DNA from: Bacteroidota bacterium
GTDB lineage: Bacteria > Bacteroidota > Bacteroidia > Bacteroidales > VadinHA17
Assembly (NCBI GenBank): GCA_012838685.1
Contig: DUOU01000175.1
Span: 1 to 8,251 of the forward strand
Reading direction: 5' to 3'
Length of the DNA: 8,251 nt
Part shown: piece by piece, positions 1 through 7,440 of the stretch
Layout: every line of letters starts with the position of its first letter
Position numbering within the stretch: the first letter of the stretch is position 1
Notes under the pieces: model-generated
What the model saw: the letters and a program-made list of their open reading frames with translations, nothing else
Database searches by the model: none
Told to the model about the DNA's origin: nothing
Position numbers and translations under genes: made by a program

Positions 1-578
1 AACTAAACTATAAAAATCCCTTCGGGCTTATAGTGGCGGTCATACTTTCCGCACAGTGCACGGATAAAAGGGTCAATATAATAATACCTGCCCTACTGGA
101 AAAATTTCCGGATCCCGAAAGTATGGCCAATGCCGATCCCGCGGAGATATTTGAGCTTATTAAGTCCTGTTCCTACCCTAACAGCAAGGCCAGGTACCTT
201 TCCGAAATGTCAAAAATGTTGGTTAATGAATTCAATGGAAAGGTCCCATCTGAACGGAAAGAGTTGGAACGACTTCCGGGGGTGGGAAGAAAAACCGCCA
301 ATGTAATCTCTTCGGTAGCTTTCAATAAGCCATATATGGCCGTAGACACCCATGTTTTCAGGGTATCAGCCAGAATTGGGCTGACTGTTGACGCAAAAAA
401 TCCATTGGAAGCGGAACTTCAACTTACCAGACATTTTCCCGATAAAATAATAAAAAAGGCACACCATTGGCTTGTTCTGCACGGGAGATATGTTTGTAAG
501 GCAAGAAAACCGGAATGCAATAATTGTGGGTTAACAATATGTTGTAAATTTTACAATAAAAAACTTTTGGAAACATAG
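1..578 (+). CDS. nth: Endonuclease III, 5'-truncated by the window edge
   Basis: Base-excision repair DNA glycosylase/AP lyase acting on oxidised pyrimidines in the cytoplasm. The first complete codon is at 3, and the reading frame is open to the window start. The residues before the GTG at 33 (LNYKNPFGLI) match the family region just ahead of the AVILSAQCTD block, so this GTG is an internal valine and not the start. About 25-30 N-terminal residues lie outside the window, judged against the 211-residue E. coli enzyme. The helix-hairpin-helix LPGVGRKTAN carries the catalytic lysine (codon 291-293), and VDTHVFRV carries the catalytic aspartate (codon 345-347). Four cysteines with the C-X6-C-X2-C-X5-C spacing of the [4Fe-4S] cluster start at codons 495, 516, 525 and 543. 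An extra cysteine sits just before the last ligand. The 3' end is intact with a TAG stop. Identification is secure; MutY is excluded by the short length and the lysine at the catalytic position. Confidence 0.96.
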   Translation, partial: LNYKNPFGLIVAVILSAQCTDKRVNIIIPALLEKFPDPESMANADPAEIFELIKSCSYPNSKARYLSEMSKMLVNEFNGKVPSERKELERLPGVGRKTANVISSVAFNKPYMAVDTHVFRVSARIGLTVDAKNPLEAELQLTRHFPDKIIKKAHHWLVLHGRYVCKARKPECNNCGLTICCKFYNKKLLET

Positions 579-662
579 AGTTTTTATATCTTTATCCATT
601 ATTTATTGTTTAAAACAAACATTTTACTTCTTTCTTTTCAAGAAAACCTCATAAACAACAAA
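579..662 (+). promoter_or_regulatory. nth-kinase intergenic region with weak Bacteroidota-type promoter candidate
   Basis: This 84-nt AT-rich gap precedes the chosen kinase start. TATCTTTA at 587-594 matches the Bacteroidota -7 consensus TAnnTTTG in all but the last base. A TTTG at 566-569, inside the end of nth, lies about 17 nt upstream as a possible -33 element. A 13-nt palindrome, TTGTTT-A-AAACAA, lies at 606-618, just where a transcript from such a promoter would begin. In so AT-rich a stretch each of these could be chance. No GC-rich terminator hairpin for nth is visible, so read-through from nth into the kinase is also possible. Confidence 0.25.
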
Positions 663-3065
663 ATGAGCTGGCAATTCTTAAATATTTTTAAACATGGTAC
701 TGTAAACAATGACTCTAAACCACTGTTTTCAGGCATACTAATAGAATTGGGTATCGATGGGAAAATTAAACACCTAAGCCAACAAGGGAAAGAATTCTTT
801 GGCCTGGAAGATGCCGACTTGAAAAAAGGTATCTCCATTAAAGATATGTTTCCCGAATATTACATCGGAATGCGGAAAAATCTTGGTTACATCGCTAAAC
901 CGGATGATATAATTTCTGATGAGCATACCATTGAGAATTTTGAAGGGGAGAAATTCACGCTTCTCTCCCATGCGATCGGGGTCTTCTCCGGGAAAAACCT
1001 TACCCATTACAGGATTATTGTGTCCGACATAAGCGGACAAAGGGAGACCGAGAACCAAATAATCAAAGAAAAAGCCCTATTTGAAGGTATGTTCAATTAC
1101 TCCCCGGAAGCAACAGCTCTGATAGACACATCGGGAACCGTTATAAGAGTTAATTTTGAGTTTACCAAGCTGTTCGGCTTTGCCGCGGACGAAGCTATGG
1201 ACAAAAACATTTCAAGCCTCGTTTTCCCCTCGGAAAACAGGATGGATTCAATAGGTGCCGACCAGTTTTACTCCGATGAACCGAGAGTTGAAAAAGAGGT
1301 TGTGCTCAAAGATAAGTCGGGCAGGCTGTTAAATATTAACCTATCATCGGCGGCGATTACCGTTGGCGGGAAAGCAATATCGCACATATTGTCTTTCCGA
1401 AACATTTCCAACGAAAGAAAACTCTATTTGTTGCAGGAGGCTGTTTACAATATATCATCCCTGGCACTTGATCTTCCGTCTCTCTCAAATATTTATCCCG
1501 TTATCTGCAATGAATTGAACAGAGTGTGGCGCTCTAAAAAATTTTTTATAGCGCTTAAGAGCGCGGATGGAAAGAACCTTACATTGCCAAGTTTCATGGA
1601 TGAAATGGACAAATTTGAGACCGTTCCGATTAAAAAGACATTGACAGGATGGCTTATCAACAACAAAATGACGGCAATTCTCAAAAAAAATGACATCCAG
1701 AAACTTGAAAAAGAGGGCCTTGTTGATCAGGTTGGTACAGATTGCGCGGTATGGATGGGAGCATCCATTGTGATAAGAGACCAAGTCTTGGGAGCAGTCT
1801 GTATCCAGGATTACCATGACGAAAACCGGTTTTCAGAAGAAGACCTGGAATTGCTTGATTATGCGGCAAAACATATTGCCATAGCAATTGATAGGAGAAT
1901 GTTGATGGACAGTATGATAGAGGCAAAGAAGATGGCGGAAGAAGCCGCCAACAACAAACAGTTGTTTCTCTCCACAATGAGCCATGAGATCAGAACCCCC
2001 CTCAACGAGGTCATAGGTATAGCGAATATATTGTTACAGGAAAATCTAAGGGAAGACCATATAGACTATGTAAAATCCCTTCTGTTTTCCAGCAACCATC
2101 TGCTTACTTTGGTAAATGACATACTGGATTTCAATAAAATTGACGCCGGGAAAACCAACTTTGAGCATATACCCTTCAGTCTGAAGAATTATTTGGAGGA
2201 ACTTGGCAAAGTATGTGTTATCAGAACCAAAGCCAAGAACCTGAGCTTCGAACTGATAAAAGAGAATGCGATTCCTGAATATGTTGTTGGCGATCAGGTT
2301 AGACTTAACCAGGTTATTTCCAACTTATTCTCAAATTCACTGAAATTCACGAGAGAGGGTGGAATAAAAATTATTGTTGGGGAGAGACAAAAATATGAGA
2401 ACAAATCCAGAATCGAATTCAGGATAGAAGATACTGGAATCGGAATCCAGGAAGATAAGATCGATTCGATTTTTGACACTTTCTCCCAAGCCTCTAAAAG
2501 CACTAACAGACAATACGGCGGGTCTGGACTGGGGCTTACAATATCAAAAAGAATTATTGAGTTGCTGGGAGGAACCCTCAAAGTTGATTCCACTTACGGT
2601 AAAGGCTCCTCATTTTATTTTGAGTTGGAGTTCAGGTTGCCATCCAACATGGAAAACGGTCAAAAAGCAATAATTGAGAACCCTGAGCTCATATCAGGCA
2701 AAAGAGTGTTGATCGCTGAGGACAATAAAATTAACTTCATGGTAGCCAATAAGATGTTATCCGCAAGAGGACTTGTAATTTCACATGCCGAAAATGGGAA
2801 AAAGGCTGTCGAGATGGTTGAAAAAGATAATTTCGATCTGGTTCTTATGGATTTACATATGCCCGAAATGGATGGAATAGAAGCAACGCGAACAATAAGG
2901 AATTCATCAAATACCAAGATCAACGATATCCCCATTGTCGCTCTCACGGCCGTTACACTTTCGGATTGTAAGGATAGGATCGCCGATATCAGATTTGATG
3001 GCTACATACTCAAGCCTTTCAAGCCTGAGAGTCTTTTTGGAACCATAACCCGCCTTCTGTCTTGA
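663..3065 (+). CDS. Hybrid sensor histidine kinase (PAS-PAS-GAF-HisKA-HATPase-REC), soluble
   Basis: Cytoplasmic phosphorelay kinase of 800 residues. Domains in order: PAS-like about 20-125, PAS about 135-252 ending in a typical ISNERK helix, GAF about 256-412, a helical linker, HisKA from about 431, HATPase_c about 540-660, and a receiver domain about 680-798. The H-box MSHEIRTPLNEVIG places the phospho-accepting histidine at residue 441. The N-box has N558 (SNLFSNSLKFT), the G1 box DTGIGI starts at D590, the F-box is IFDTFSQAS, and the G2 box GGSGLG is at 619-624. The receiver is complete: E686/D687, phospho-acceptor D730 (VLMDLHMPEMDG), T762 and K784. There is no signal peptide or membrane segment, so it should sense an intracellular cue through PAS/GAF; no ligand can be named. 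I chose the ATG at 663; it has no Shine-Dalgarno but an A-rich leader. A TTG at 606 in the same frame would add 19 residues with no domain content. No HPt or response-regulator gene lies beside it. Confidence 0.93.
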   Translation: MSWQFLNIFKHGTVNNDSKPLFSGILIELGIDGKIKHLSQQGKEFFGLEDADLKKGISIKDMFPEYYIGMRKNLGYIAKPDDIISDEHTIENFEGEKFTLLSHAIGVFSGKNLTHYRIIVSDISGQRETENQIIKEKALFEGMFNYSPEATALIDTSGTVIRVNFEFTKLFGFAADEAMDKNISSLVFPSENRMDSIGADQFYSDEPRVEKEVVLKDKSGRLLNINLSSAAITVGGKAISHILSFRNISNERKLYLLQEAVYNISSLALDLPSLSNIYPVICNELNRVWRSKKFFIALKSADGKNLTLPSFMDEMDKFETVPIKKTLTGWLINNKMTAILKKNDIQKLEKEGLVDQVGTDCAVWMGASIVIRDQVLGAVCIQDYHDENRFSEEDLELLDYAAKHIAIAIDRRMLMDSMIEAKKMAEEAANNKQLFLSTMSHEIRTPLNEVIGIANILLQENLREDHIDYVKSLLFSSNHLLTLVNDILDFNKIDAGKTNFEHIPFSLKNYLEELGKVCVIRTKAKNLSFELIKENAIPEYVVGDQVRLNQVISNLFSNSLKFTREGGIKIIVGERQKYENKSRIEFRIEDTGIGIQEDKIDSIFDTFSQASKSTNRQYGGSGLGLTISKRIIELLGGTLKVDSTYGKGSSFYFELEFRLPSNMENGQKAIIENPELISGKRVLIAEDNKINFMVANKMLSARGLVISHAENGKKAVEMVEKDNFDLVLMDLHMPEMDGIEATRTIRNSSNTKINDIPIVALTAVTLSDCKDRIADIRFDGYILKPFKPESLFGTITRLLS

Positions 3066-3107
3066 CAGGGAAAAACAATCCAAAATTAAAACCGAGCTCT
3101 TAAAAAC
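3066..3107. other. Convergent intergenic gap between kinase and TPR gene
   Basis: Only 42 nt separate the stop codons of the two converging genes. The stretch is AT-rich and holds the 6-nt palindrome GAGCTC at 3094-3099, which does not extend into a longer stem. I see no convincing bidirectional terminator, so 3' ends of opposing transcripts may overlap here. Confidence 0.5.
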
Positions 3108-4352
3108 TTAATCACAGTTTTTCTCCAACAGTGGAAGAGATCTCTCTTCACCCATTTTTTGGGCCATTTTCAAGCAGTAACAGCCCATTTCAGTCTGTTG
3201 TATGTTCAAATGAGCGATACCTTTGTTAAGCCAGTTCCCGGCATTACCGGGCTCAAGATCGAGTGCCATTCCATAATCATTTGCCGCTAGCTCCCACGAT
3301 TTCAACATAAAATATGTATCTGCCCTATCGTTATAAAATTGAGGCTTATCATTGCTTTCATCCAAACATCTGGAAAAATAGCGCAAAGCCATGGCATAAT
3401 CTCCGGAAGCCCTCTCAACGATACCGGCAAGGTTGAGGGCAATTGGATTTGACGGGTATAACGACAAATATATTTCCACATAAGAGATTGCCCTGTCATA
3501 ATCCAGCAGTTCATTGTGACATTCGGCCAATTTCAACAAAATAGCCGCATTGGAAGCGTCTATCTCCATTAAATCCCGATAATTTTTCGCTGCTACCGAA
3601 TAATTGCCCACGGCAAATCCGGCATTTGCCAGCAAACTCAAAAAATCAACATTATATGGCTCAGCCTCAACCAGGGGAGCCAAAATCGCCATCGCTTTGT
3701 TGTAGTTTCCATCCACATATTGGATCAAACCTTCAAAATAGAGCAATTTTCTATCTTCGGGATAGCCGTTTTTCAGCTTGTTCAATATCTCCGTTGCCTC
3801 CCCTGTTCTGCCCAATGAAATATAATATTCAATTTCAGAAATCGATGTCTCTTTGCTTGAATACCAATCTTTCCTGATAAATTGCTTCCACTCGGGAGTG
3901 TTCGCTATTCCATTAAAGTCCTTTTCGAGCAGAACCTCTTTTTCTCTCACCTTATAATCGGAGTTCATGTTCTTTTCAAGAAAGCTGATTGCCGGGGCAG
4001 CCTCTCCTTTCAGGGAAAAAGATCTCGCGAGAGCAAAATCGGCGATTCCGGGTTCCATAATATTTGCCAGCTCCAAATCCTTTATCGCCTTGTCATATTC
4101 TCCTAAAGATATATATACTTCCGCCCTTTCAAGATAAAGAACAGCTTTCTCTTCCGCATTAATCGCATTGGAAAGAAGGTTTATCGCTCCTATATCATTA
4201 TTACTGTCCCGTAAAGCTTTAGCTTTCAATATGTCGATATTTATCTTCTGACCATATATAAATCCATTGGAAGATAAAACCACCAAAAGAATGGCAAAAC
4301 AATATTTAACAAAACTTTTCACCCTGTTTCCTTCAATAAATAATATCATCAT
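3108..4352 (-). CDS. Exported tetratricopeptide-repeat (TPR) protein
   Basis: A 414-residue protein as drawn, of unknown specific function. A signal peptide is visible: lysines at 12 and 16, a hydrophobic core FAILLVVLSS and likely cleavage at YG-QK (34/35). Glutamine at +1 is common in Bacteroidota exported proteins. There is no lipobox cysteine, so a periplasmic location is inferred. About seven or eight TPR units follow, clearest at 70-101, 204-233, 236-267, 270-301, 304-332, 337-369 and 371-400, with the usual G-Y/D-A-P spacing (for example YISLGEYDKAIKDLELANIM). A segment at about 141-165 (EKDFNGIANTPEWKQF) breaks the array, a pattern I recall from other Bacteroidota TPR proteins. It is the last gene of the four-gene minus-strand run. 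The ATG at 4352 overlaps the upstream gene by 20 nt; a GTG at 4322 (residue 11) may be the true start. TPRs suggest a scaffold for protein contacts, but no partner is shown. Confidence 0.85.
   Translation of the reverse strand: MMILFIEGNRVKSFVKYCFAILLVVLSSNGFIYGQKINIDILKAKALRDSNNDIGAINLLSNAINAEEKAVLYLERAEVYISLGEYDKAIKDLELANIMEPGIADFALARSFSLKGEAAPAISFLEKNMNSDYKVREKEVLLEKDFNGIANTPEWKQFIRKDWYSSKETSISEIEYYISLGRTGEATEILNKLKNGYPEDRKLLYFEGLIQYVDGNYNKAMAILAPLVEAEPYNVDFLSLLANAGFAVGNYSVAAKNYRDLMEIDASNAAILLKLAECHNELLDYDRAISYVEIYLSLYPSNPIALNLAGIVERASGDYAMALRYFSRCLDESNDKPQFYNDRADTYFMLKSWELAANDYGMALDLEPGNAGNWLNKGIAHLNIQQTEMGCYCLKMAQKMGEERSLPLLEKNCD
4320..4335 (-). promoter_or_regulatory. Alternative GTG start and Shine-Dalgarno-like site of the TPR gene
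   Basis: Right after the TGA stop of the surface-protein gene (4333-4335), the minus strand reads AGGAAACAGG and then GTG (4320-4322). An AGGA-type ribosome site 6 nt before GTG would start the protein as a compact signal peptide with K2 and K6, without the odd MMILFIEGNR extension. This would remove the 20-nt overlap and leave a 10-nt gap. It is a plausible better start than the ATG at 4352, but the sequence alone does not settle it. Confidence 0.5.
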
Positions 4353-6942
4353 TCGAGGCGCCCTCTTCTGTTATAACATGGACAAATCCCGAAATATGGA
4401 ACTGTTCCAACCCTGTGATCCTCCATTCAAAAACATCACAATTGTAAAAATAGACACCCGGGGGGACTGTTTCTCCCTTATACTTGCCATCCCAGTTCAA
4501 TTTTGGCTCCTCAGTACTGAAAATCAAGACCCCGGTTCTGCTGAAAAGCTTGAAATCCACTCTTTCCACCAGTCCTGATGCTTTCGCGACCAGATAGTCG
4601 TTTATGCCATCCCCATTGGGAGTAAAAACATTGGGTATCTCGTAAAAATTGCAGGAATCGATACAAACCATCGTCGATTTGATGCTTTCATTCCCAGCGA
4701 TATCGAAAGCGGATACCGCGTAACAACCGGAGAGCGCCTCTTCACTTAATTGATGAATATACGAAAAAGTATTTCCATCGTTGATTGTTGTCAACAAGTT
4801 CAGTCTTTCATCATTGATGCCTTTATAGTAGATATTATACCCGCTGGCATCAACATCGCAGTCGGTCCCCGGTTCCATTGTCCATGTAATACTATTGTAG
4901 AGATCCGTACAGTTACTCAAAACATTGATTGAAGGGGGACAAGGAGCCTCATTGTCAACGGGAACCACTCTTATCTCTTCTGACCAGTTAATTAAATTCT
5001 TGGGACCCCCTTCATGCGGATATCCCCCGAATGATCGAACCTTATACCTGTATTCCTGGCCATTGACCAAGCCGTAATCAATATAGGACAAGGTATTTGT
5101 CGTTCCAATCGAATCCCAGTACATGCTTAGGGAGTTATACCTGAAAATATCGTATCGCTGGTTTATCCAGGGAACATTCTTGCTCAATGTGAGCAGCGAT
5201 TTTAAGTCGCCCGGGGCACCCTCCAAAAACAACGACGAGGCATATCCGGGTTCCCCTACCATAAACTCCCAACCCGGTGTAAGGTTCCATAGCTCAACTT
5301 TATAGTTATAGCCTGTAGTGCTGGTGTTGATGTTCAAGTCTGTATATGTTGTATCGTTCAAATCTGCCGATGAGACCGCTATTCGCGCGAAATCACTTCC
5401 GTTAACCCCGACACTTCTGAAGATTCTGTACTCATAAGGACCATTAGCATTGGGGATTGTATCGATACTATCGGGCTTTTTCCAGACAAGACCAATAGAT
5501 CCACTGCCGGCATCGGTAATTTCAACGGATACGTTGCGCATGACCGGAACGCCCGACACTAAAGTTGTTATAAGTTCGTTGGATGGTTTGCTTTCAGTGC
5601 CATTAGGATAAACGGCAACTATCCTGTAACAATACTCTTTCCCGAAATCGAGTCCTTCATCTCCTCCCAAATCGAGAAAAGAGACCGTTGAGCTTCCGGC
5701 GGCATATCCAACCATTTCAAATCCGGCGGATTGTGGCAATCCCGCGATACAGTCATCTTTTTCATAACCTGAAGAGCCTTCGCGCCTGTAAATATGAAAT
5801 CCGGCGATTACATCGGTACCATAGTCTTCCCACGCCAATCTTATGCTTTTTCCCTCCGGGGAAACGGAATTCAATACAGGTGAAGGAGCCAAAACCTTGA
5901 TTTTAAACTCTTTCATATCTACAAGATTGACATCGGCATTCTGATCGTCTACCTTCATCAACACGGAGTATGGCTGGCTTCTGACCGCCTCATGGCAGGG
6001 AGTCCAATCAAAAATGGATGTCGCTGTTCCAACACCGGTAGACTCTTCGCAAGTAGCGGGACAATCTGTTAGGGAAAATATCCCCGAGGTCGCCGTCAGA
6101 ACAATACTATCCCCATCCGGATCAGTAGCTGTTATCGGGAACAACAACGCTTCACCCACCTCCACACAAATGTCAGCGGGAACCTTGATTTCGGGAGGTT
6201 CATTATCAGTCTCATATACATCTATCTGCATATCCCTGATCACCACTCCTATTTTTTTCCCGTTACGCCATTCCTGGACCTCTATGGCTACATTGTATTT
6301 GCCAACTTTTTCAGGATAATCCCAAACCAAATCTCCGGAGACCGGATCGAGAGAAAAGGAATTTTTTGCGGCGGGCAAAGTGTAATTTTCAATCGGTTCT
6401 CCGTTAATACTGGTACACTCGGTCAATATGTAAGAGAGGCTGTCGCCATCCTCGTCAAAAGCACCGGGATTGTGGACAAAGACATAACCAACAGCAGCCT
6501 TGTCGAATGGAACGTTGAGCAAAATCGGGGCGTTATTTTCTCCCATATTTGAGTTGACAGTCAATATTGATGATATGGAAAAGACTACGTTTACCGAATT
6601 GGGTATATTTTCAACACCAAGGTTTCTGTTTGGATCCTGAACAAGAAGCTTATAAACACCGGGACCGGGGAATGTATGGGTGGCGACATATACATTCTTT
6701 CTATAATAATTGGGCAACTCTGTTTTTGATATCCTGGGGGCGATTGTTGAACTGTTATCTCCCCATGAGATTTCCAATTCGTCTCTGTCGGCCGCGCTTA
6801 ACGTATATGTAAAGGTCGTAACCGTAACCTCATAAGTCAACTCGGAAATCTGCCTATATGTGATCTCTCCCGCCCTGTTATGGGTAGCGGAAAGCATCAA
6901 GGTGTTGACCAAAAAAAGTACCGATAAAAAACACTTTTTCAT
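4333..6942 (-). CDS. T9SS-secreted multidomain surface protein with gliding-motility-type C-terminal domain
   Basis: An 869-residue protein, exported first by Sec and then by the type IX system to the cell surface. The signal peptide MKKCFLSVLFLV is followed by cleavage near A19 (LSA-TH). The N-terminal module (about 20-130) starts with AGEITYR, seen in many Bacteroidota surface proteins, and resembles a PKD fold (ISWGDNSS). Two Ig/cadherin-like modules follow (about 136-245 and 246-350), each with a DxDGDS acidic loop (DEDGDS 163-168, DPDGDS 274-279), probably calcium-binding. Four fibronectin-III-like modules occupy about 353-762. The C-terminal domain at 767-857 has the family hallmarks IPNVFTPNGDGINDY, WDGKYKGETVPPGVYFY and a closing GFVHVI, corresponding to the CHU_C/TIGR04131 type B signal. 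Cysteines C294/C298/C316 probably form disulfides outside the cytoplasm. A polar 12-residue tail follows the sorting domain. The ATG is 11 nt after the upstream stop. It is probably an adhesin or structural surface protein; no catalytic domain is evident. Sorting-domain assignment is strong, biological role unknown. Confidence 0.9.
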   Translation of the reverse strand: MKKCFLSVLFLVNTLMLSATHNRAGEITYRQISELTYEVTVTTFTYTLSAADRDELEISWGDNSSTIAPRISKTELPNYYRKNVYVATHTFPGPGVYKLLVQDPNRNLGVENIPNSVNVVFSISSILTVNSNMGENNAPILLNVPFDKAAVGYVFVHNPGAFDEDGDSLSYILTECTSINGEPIENYTLPAAKNSFSLDPVSGDLVWDYPEKVGKYNVAIEVQEWRNGKKIGVVIRDMQIDVYETDNEPPEIKVPADICVEVGEALLFPITATDPDGDSIVLTATSGIFSLTDCPATCEESTGVGTATSIFDWTPCHEAVRSQPYSVLMKVDDQNADVNLVDMKEFKIKVLAPSPVLNSVSPEGKSIRLAWEDYGTDVIAGFHIYRREGSSGYEKDDCIAGLPQSAGFEMVGYAAGSSTVSFLDLGGDEGLDFGKEYCYRIVAVYPNGTESKPSNELITTLVSGVPVMRNVSVEITDAGSGSIGLVWKKPDSIDTIPNANGPYEYRIFRSVGVNGSDFARIAVSSADLNDTTYTDLNINTSTTGYNYKVELWNLTPGWEFMVGEPGYASSLFLEGAPGDLKSLLTLSKNVPWINQRYDIFRYNSLSMYWDSIGTTNTLSYIDYGLVNGQEYRYKVRSFGGYPHEGGPKNLINWSEEIRVVPVDNEAPCPPSINVLSNCTDLYNSITWTMEPGTDCDVDASGYNIYYKGINDERLNLLTTINDGNTFSYIHQLSEEALSGCYAVSAFDIAGNESIKSTMVCIDSCNFYEIPNVFTPNGDGINDYLVAKASGLVERVDFKLFSRTGVLIFSTEEPKLNWDGKYKGETVPPGVYFYNCDVFEWRITGLEQFHISGFVHVITEEGASNDDIIY
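4657..5886 (-). repeat. Four fibronectin-III-like modules within the surface protein
   Basis: Divergent tandem protein modules, not DNA-level repeats. Residues about 353-460, 466-572, 574-662 and 666-762 each share a strand such as GFHIYRREG, EYRIFRSVG, RYDIFRYN or GYNIYYKG. About 40 residues later each has an aromatic strand such as YCYRIVAV, YNYKVEL, YRYKVRSF or CYAVSAF, often preceded by S/T-Y/F-x-D. This is the internal pattern of fibronectin III folds. Module edges are approximate, and the third is the least typical at its N-terminal strand. Confidence 0.65.
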
Positions 6943-6953
6943 ATATCCAACTA

Positions 6954-7427
6954 TTAAAAAGAGAAAGTTTTCTCCCTAAATGTTGCCGTAAATTTTATAC
7001 CCTCCTCTTTCCCGCCAATCTTAACTATTGTCATATTTGCCTGGTCATCATACAGATCGGCTAAAAAAGAGACATTGAGAGTCAAAGAACCGCGTTCTTC
7101 CTCCAAAGGATAAACGAGATTGACCTCCATTTCATTGTCCTTTATGCCCATGTCAACGACATTGCCCTCCAATTTTTTCCCATCGACAAAAAGCAACAGT
7201 CGGTCCGAAACATAAGAACATAGTTTGTCCACCGGGAATGTAGCATTTTCAGCGTACTCTTGCAAATCCTCACTATCATCAAACAATCCGTAGTCGAGCA
7301 AAAAATCATCAAAATAGAGCCTTACGAACACCTTCATCTCTTCCGAGCCGGGTTCATGGTCTATACCTATCAAACCCACATGAACGGGATGCAACAGCAA
7401 AAAAGCCAATAAAAGCAACAAACGCAT
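6954..7427 (-). CDS. Small exported protein, DUF6702-like
   Basis: A 157-residue protein of unknown function. It begins with a leucine-rich export signal (MRLLLLLAFLLL) followed by HPVHV, resembling the HPxHV start of mature DUF6702 proteins as I remember them. Further agreement is the FVRLYFDDFL segment (about 34-43), the LLFVDGKKLEG segment (about 77-87) and a C-terminal half with DLYDDQANMTIVKIGGKEEG followed by a phenylalanine-rich end. No lipobox or catalytic residues are apparent, so a periplasmic or outer-envelope location is inferred. It starts 3 nt after the pyk stop, with a clear Shine-Dalgarno, and ends 11 nt before the T9SS surface protein, so it is very probably co-transcribed with both. 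Family members are, to my knowledge, Bacteroidota proteins of unresolved role. The family assignment is from memory of the pattern and should be read as likely, not certain. Confidence 0.8.
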   Translation of the reverse strand: MRLLLLLAFLLLHPVHVGLIGIDHEPGSEEMKVFVRLYFDDFLLDYGLFDDSEDLQEYAENATFPVDKLCSYVSDRLLLFVDGKKLEGNVVDMGIKDNEMEVNLVYPLEEERGSLTLNVSFLADLYDDQANMTIVKIGGKEEGIKFTATFREKTFSF

Positions 7428-7440
7428 CTATTATCCTTCA
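7428..7440 (-). promoter_or_regulatory. Shine-Dalgarno of the DUF6702-like gene inside the pyk 3' end
   Basis: On the minus strand AAGGA (7434-7438) lies 6 nt before the ATG at 7427. It is formed by the last two codons of pyk (GAA GGA), so translation of the small gene is physically tied to the end of pyk. This supports the chosen start and co-transcription; it is notable because the kinase start at 663 has no such site. Confidence 0.6.

Noticed and set aside
33..35. GTG as the start of endonuclease III
   Set aside because: The in-frame residues before it match the conserved family N-terminal region, so the gene simply runs off the window edge.
606..662. TTG start giving a 19-residue longer kinase
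   Set aside because: It adds no domain content, TTG is a rare start, and the ATG at 663 begins cleanly before the first PAS-like region.
1485..1977. Minus-strand reading frames opposite the GAF region of the kinase
   Set aside because: They have low-complexity, domain-free translations and the plus-strand frame is firmly supported by family motifs.
3066..3107. Bidirectional terminator between the convergent genes
   Set aside because: Only the hexamer GAGCTC is self-complementary; flanking bases do not pair and there is no GC-rich stem followed by T runs.
4267..4578. Plus-strand reading frame antisense to the TPR/surface-protein junction
   Set aside because: It lies wholly opposite two well-supported coding genes, has no recognisable domain and is best seen as a shadow of their coding frames.
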